The notes under the pieces are model-generated. The model was not told where the DNA came from. It searched no databases and worked only from the letters and a program-made list of their open reading frames with translations. A program made the translations under genes and the position numbers. Shown one piece after another: positions 62,034-64,000 of a stretch of DNA of 64,000 nt; the stretch's first letter is position 1, and each line of letters opens with the position of its first letter. The DNA comes from Tenacibaculum todarodis. GTDB lineage: Bacteria > Bacteroidota > Bacteroidia > Flavobacteriales > Flavobacteriaceae. The stretch lies in NCBI RefSeq assembly GCF_001889045.1, contig NZ_CP018155.1, positions 2,668,001 through 2,732,000 on the forward strand, written 5' to 3'.

Positions 62034-63377
62034 ATGAAAAGAGTATTATACATATATTTTATGGTGCTTTCTATAAGTAATATACAAGCTCAAGAAAAAA
62101 AAATGAGTTTGTCTATGCAAGAGGCAATAAATTATGCTATTAAAAATAGTTACCAAAATAAAACGGCTATAAATGATATTAAAGCTGCGGAAAAACGCAA
62201 ATGGGAAACCACAACAATGGGTTTGCCACAAGTTAACGGAGTTGTTAACTATCAAAACAATTTAAAACAAGCAGTTTCTTTATTACCTGCAGAAATTACA
62301 GGAGGAACTCCAGGTACTTTTACACCAGTTCTTTTTGGTACAAAGCAAACAATGAATGGTACAGTAACATTAAATCAGTTGTTATTTGATGGTTCTTATT
62401 TAGTAGGTTTACAATCTGCCAAAACTTATTTAAAAATATCTAATCAGGCAAAAGAAAAAACTGAATTGGTAACTAGAGAAGCTGTTATTAATGCTTACGG
62501 TAATATTTTGGTTACTGAAAAATCTATCGAGATTTTAGATCGAAATAAAAAAGTAAATGATAGGTTGTTAAAAAGTGCTAGAATAGGTTATGAAAACGGT
62601 TTAGCAGAACAAGAAGAGGTAGAGCAATTTGAAATTACTGAAGGAACTATAATAAGTAGTATTAGAAATGCAGAGCGTTTAAAAACACTTGCTTATCAAA
62701 TGTTAAATATTACTTTAGGAAACGAAATTAATACCAAACTTACCTTAACAGATACATTAGAAAAATTGGTGCTTACCAATACAGATTTAAACTTATTAGG
62801 ACAAGATTTTCAACTAAACAATCATATAGATTTTAAAATTGCAGAAAATACAAGAGAAAGTAATAGGCTTTTAATGCAGTTAGAAAAAAGTAAAGCATTG
62901 CCAACACTAAGTGCTTTTGTTAATTATGGATTTGCTGCAAATTCAGATTCGTTTAGTTTTTTTAATAGCGATCAAAAATGGTTTCAATCTTCTGTTTTAG
63001 GTGTAAATTTAAATATACCAATTTTTAGTAGTATGGGAAGAAGTGCAAGAACCGCACAAGCGCAAATTGCTTTAGAAAATTCTGATATTGAATTAGAAGA
63101 AACAAAACAACGTTTAAATTTACAGGTAGCACAAGCGCGTAGTACCTATCAATTAAGTATTGAGAATTACGAGACTGCAAAAAAGAATTTAAACCTTGCA
63201 ACGCGTATTGAAAATAAAAATCAAATTAAATTTAAAGAAGGTGTTGCAACAAACTTTGAGCTTTTACAAGCGCAACAGCAACTTTATACACAACAAAATA
63301 ACTTTGTGCAATCTATGTTAGACATAATTGCTAACAAAGCAACATTAGAAAACGCATTAAATATTCCTGTAAAATAA
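62034..63377 (+). CDS. TolC family outer-membrane efflux protein
   Basis: This 447-residue outer-membrane channel protein has a signal peptide (about 1-19, ending IQA) and two homologous coiled-coil/strand halves: SMQEAINYAIKNSYQNKTAINDI and LNIPIFSSMGRSARTAQAQIAL, with the closing repeats YETAKKNLNLATRIENKNQIKFKEG. It exports substrates together with the adaptor encoded 14 bp downstream. Length is normal. Confidence 0.94.
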   Translation: MKRVLYIYFMVLSISNIQAQEKKMSLSMQEAINYAIKNSYQNKTAINDIKAAEKRKWETTTMGLPQVNGVVNYQNNLKQAVSLLPAEITGGTPGTFTPVLFGTKQTMNGTVTLNQLLFDGSYLVGLQSAKTYLKISNQAKEKTELVTREAVINAYGNILVTEKSIEILDRNKKVNDRLLKSARIGYENGLAEQEEVEQFEITEGTIISSIRNAERLKTLAYQMLNITLGNEINTKLTLTDTLEKLVLTNTDLNLLGQDFQLNNHIDFKIAENTRESNRLLMQLEKSKALPTLSAFVNYGFAANSDSFSFFNSDQKWFQSSVLGVNLNIPIFSSMGRSARTAQAQIALENSDIELEETKQRLNLQVAQARSTYQLSIENYETAKKNLNLATRIENKNQIKFKEGVATNFELLQAQQQLYTQQNNFVQSMLDIIANKATLENALNIPVK

Positions 63378-63391
63378 GTAAAACTGAAAAG

Positions 63392-64000
63392 ATGAAAAAA
63401 ATAATATCACTAACTATACTATCAATTCTTTTAATTTCTTGTGGAGAAAAAAAAGAACAATCTTTAGAAGCAGTTTTAGCAAGTAAAGATTTAACAACTA
63501 TAAGAGCAAAGAAAACTAAATTAGATACTCAGCAACAAGAATTAGCAGCTCAAATTAAACAATTAAACGATGAAATTTCTAAACTTGATACAAACAAAAA
63601 AGTTCCGTTAATTTCAACTTTTACAGCAAATCAAGAAGAGTTTACACACTTTTTAGAATTACAAGGAAATGTACAAACAAAACAAAATGTATTAATCTAT
63701 CCAGAAATGGCAGGTCAATTACAACGTATTAATGTAAAAGAAGGCCAACGAGTATATAAAGGTCAAATTTTAGGTAGTATTGATAATGGCGGAATGTCTA
63801 ATCAATTAGCACAAGCACAAGCAGCAGAAGCATTTGCTAAAACAAGTTTTGAACGTCAAAAACGTTTGTGGGATCAAAAAATTGGAAGTGAAATTCAATA
63901 TTTACAAGCAAAAACAAATTACGAATCGCAACAAAACGCTGTAAAAAACCTACATAAAACGTTAGGAAAATATAGTATAAGAGCTCCTTTTTCTGGAGTA
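63392..64000 (+). CDS. RND/HlyD-type periplasmic adaptor lipoprotein, cut by window end
   Basis: About 203 codons are present. The protein begins with a lipoprotein signal (KKIISLTILSILLISC, Cys17), a coiled-coil region (LDTQQQELAAQIKQLNDEISKLD), and then the biotinyl-lipoyl-like part (NVLIYPEMAGQLQRINVKEGQRVYKGQILGSID) and the alpha-hairpin (AEAFAKTSFERQKRLWDQ). The rest and the expected inner-membrane pump gene lie outside the window. Confidence 0.92.
   Translation, partial: MKKIISLTILSILLISCGEKKEQSLEAVLASKDLTTIRAKKTKLDTQQQELAAQIKQLNDEISKLDTNKKVPLISTFTANQEEFTHFLELQGNVQTKQNVLIYPEMAGQLQRINVKEGQRVYKGQILGSIDNGGMSNQLAQAQAAEAFAKTSFERQKRLWDQKIGSEIQYLQAKTNYESQQNAVKNLHKTLGKYSIRAPFSGV

Overview
The window looks like chromosomal DNA from a marine-type flavobacterium (Bacteroidota, family Flavobacteriaceae; Polaribacter- or Tenacibaculum-like by general character, genus not proven). 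The basis is the strongly AT-rich sequence, the scarcity of Shine-Dalgarno sequences, promoters of the Bacteroidetes TAnnTTTG type, and lineage-typical families: GLPGLI protein, IPExxxVDY protein, PID-CTERM peptide, the moxR-bat operon, and TonB-dependent receptors followed by lipoproteins. No insertion sequence, prophage, CRISPR array or rRNA operon is visible. One tRNA (CAT anticodon) is present.

Layout. 1-5300: fatty acid and RNA housekeeping (pyk, cut by the window edge, IPExxxVDY gene, rnc, fabF, acpP on the minus strand; purN and an RNase H on plus). 5312-9045: an outer-membrane receptor, a GLPGLI protein and a small secreted peptide. 9046-9533: a gene-free stretch ending in a 15-bp tandem repeat directly before a small HTH gene. 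9768-19967: a long minus-strand block with a BTAD regulator, a coiled-coil protein, gpsA, a PlsB-HAD-PlsC triple fusion, two alpha/beta hydrolases and a wax ester synthase/diacylglycerol acyltransferase carrying a C-terminal SCP2-like domain. Together these would carry carbon from glycerol-3-phosphate to triacylglycerol or wax ester and back. 20149-29210: metG, an LD-carboxypeptidase, yraN, two TlpA-like redoxins, an SDR, cvpA and hypotheticals, with several dispersed palindromic repeats. 29215-32732: a NUDIX gene overlapping a large PLD-SF2 helicase-DUF3427 gene, a candidate defence or DNA-processing pair. 32798-36245: BASS transporter, carbonic anhydrase and SulP transporter. 36676-45298: a complete moxR-DUF58-batA-B-C-D-E operon plus one extra membrane gene. 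45539-50188: TonB receptor with two lipoproteins. 50242-59783: lpxH, S41 protease, dCMP deaminase, HupE, Lrp regulator, accC-accB-fabH, rpmF-DUF177, pdxA and ribE. 59786-64000: PID-CTERM peptide, tRNA, polyprenyl synthase, and the start of a TetR-TolC-adaptor efflux operon that runs off the end.

The strongest candidates for something new are the neutral-lipid locus with its two fusion proteins, the NUDIX/PLD-helicase pair, the tandem-repeat leader of the HTH gene, and a pair of oppositely oriented structured intergenic elements. Domain calls were made by reading translations. No database search was run.
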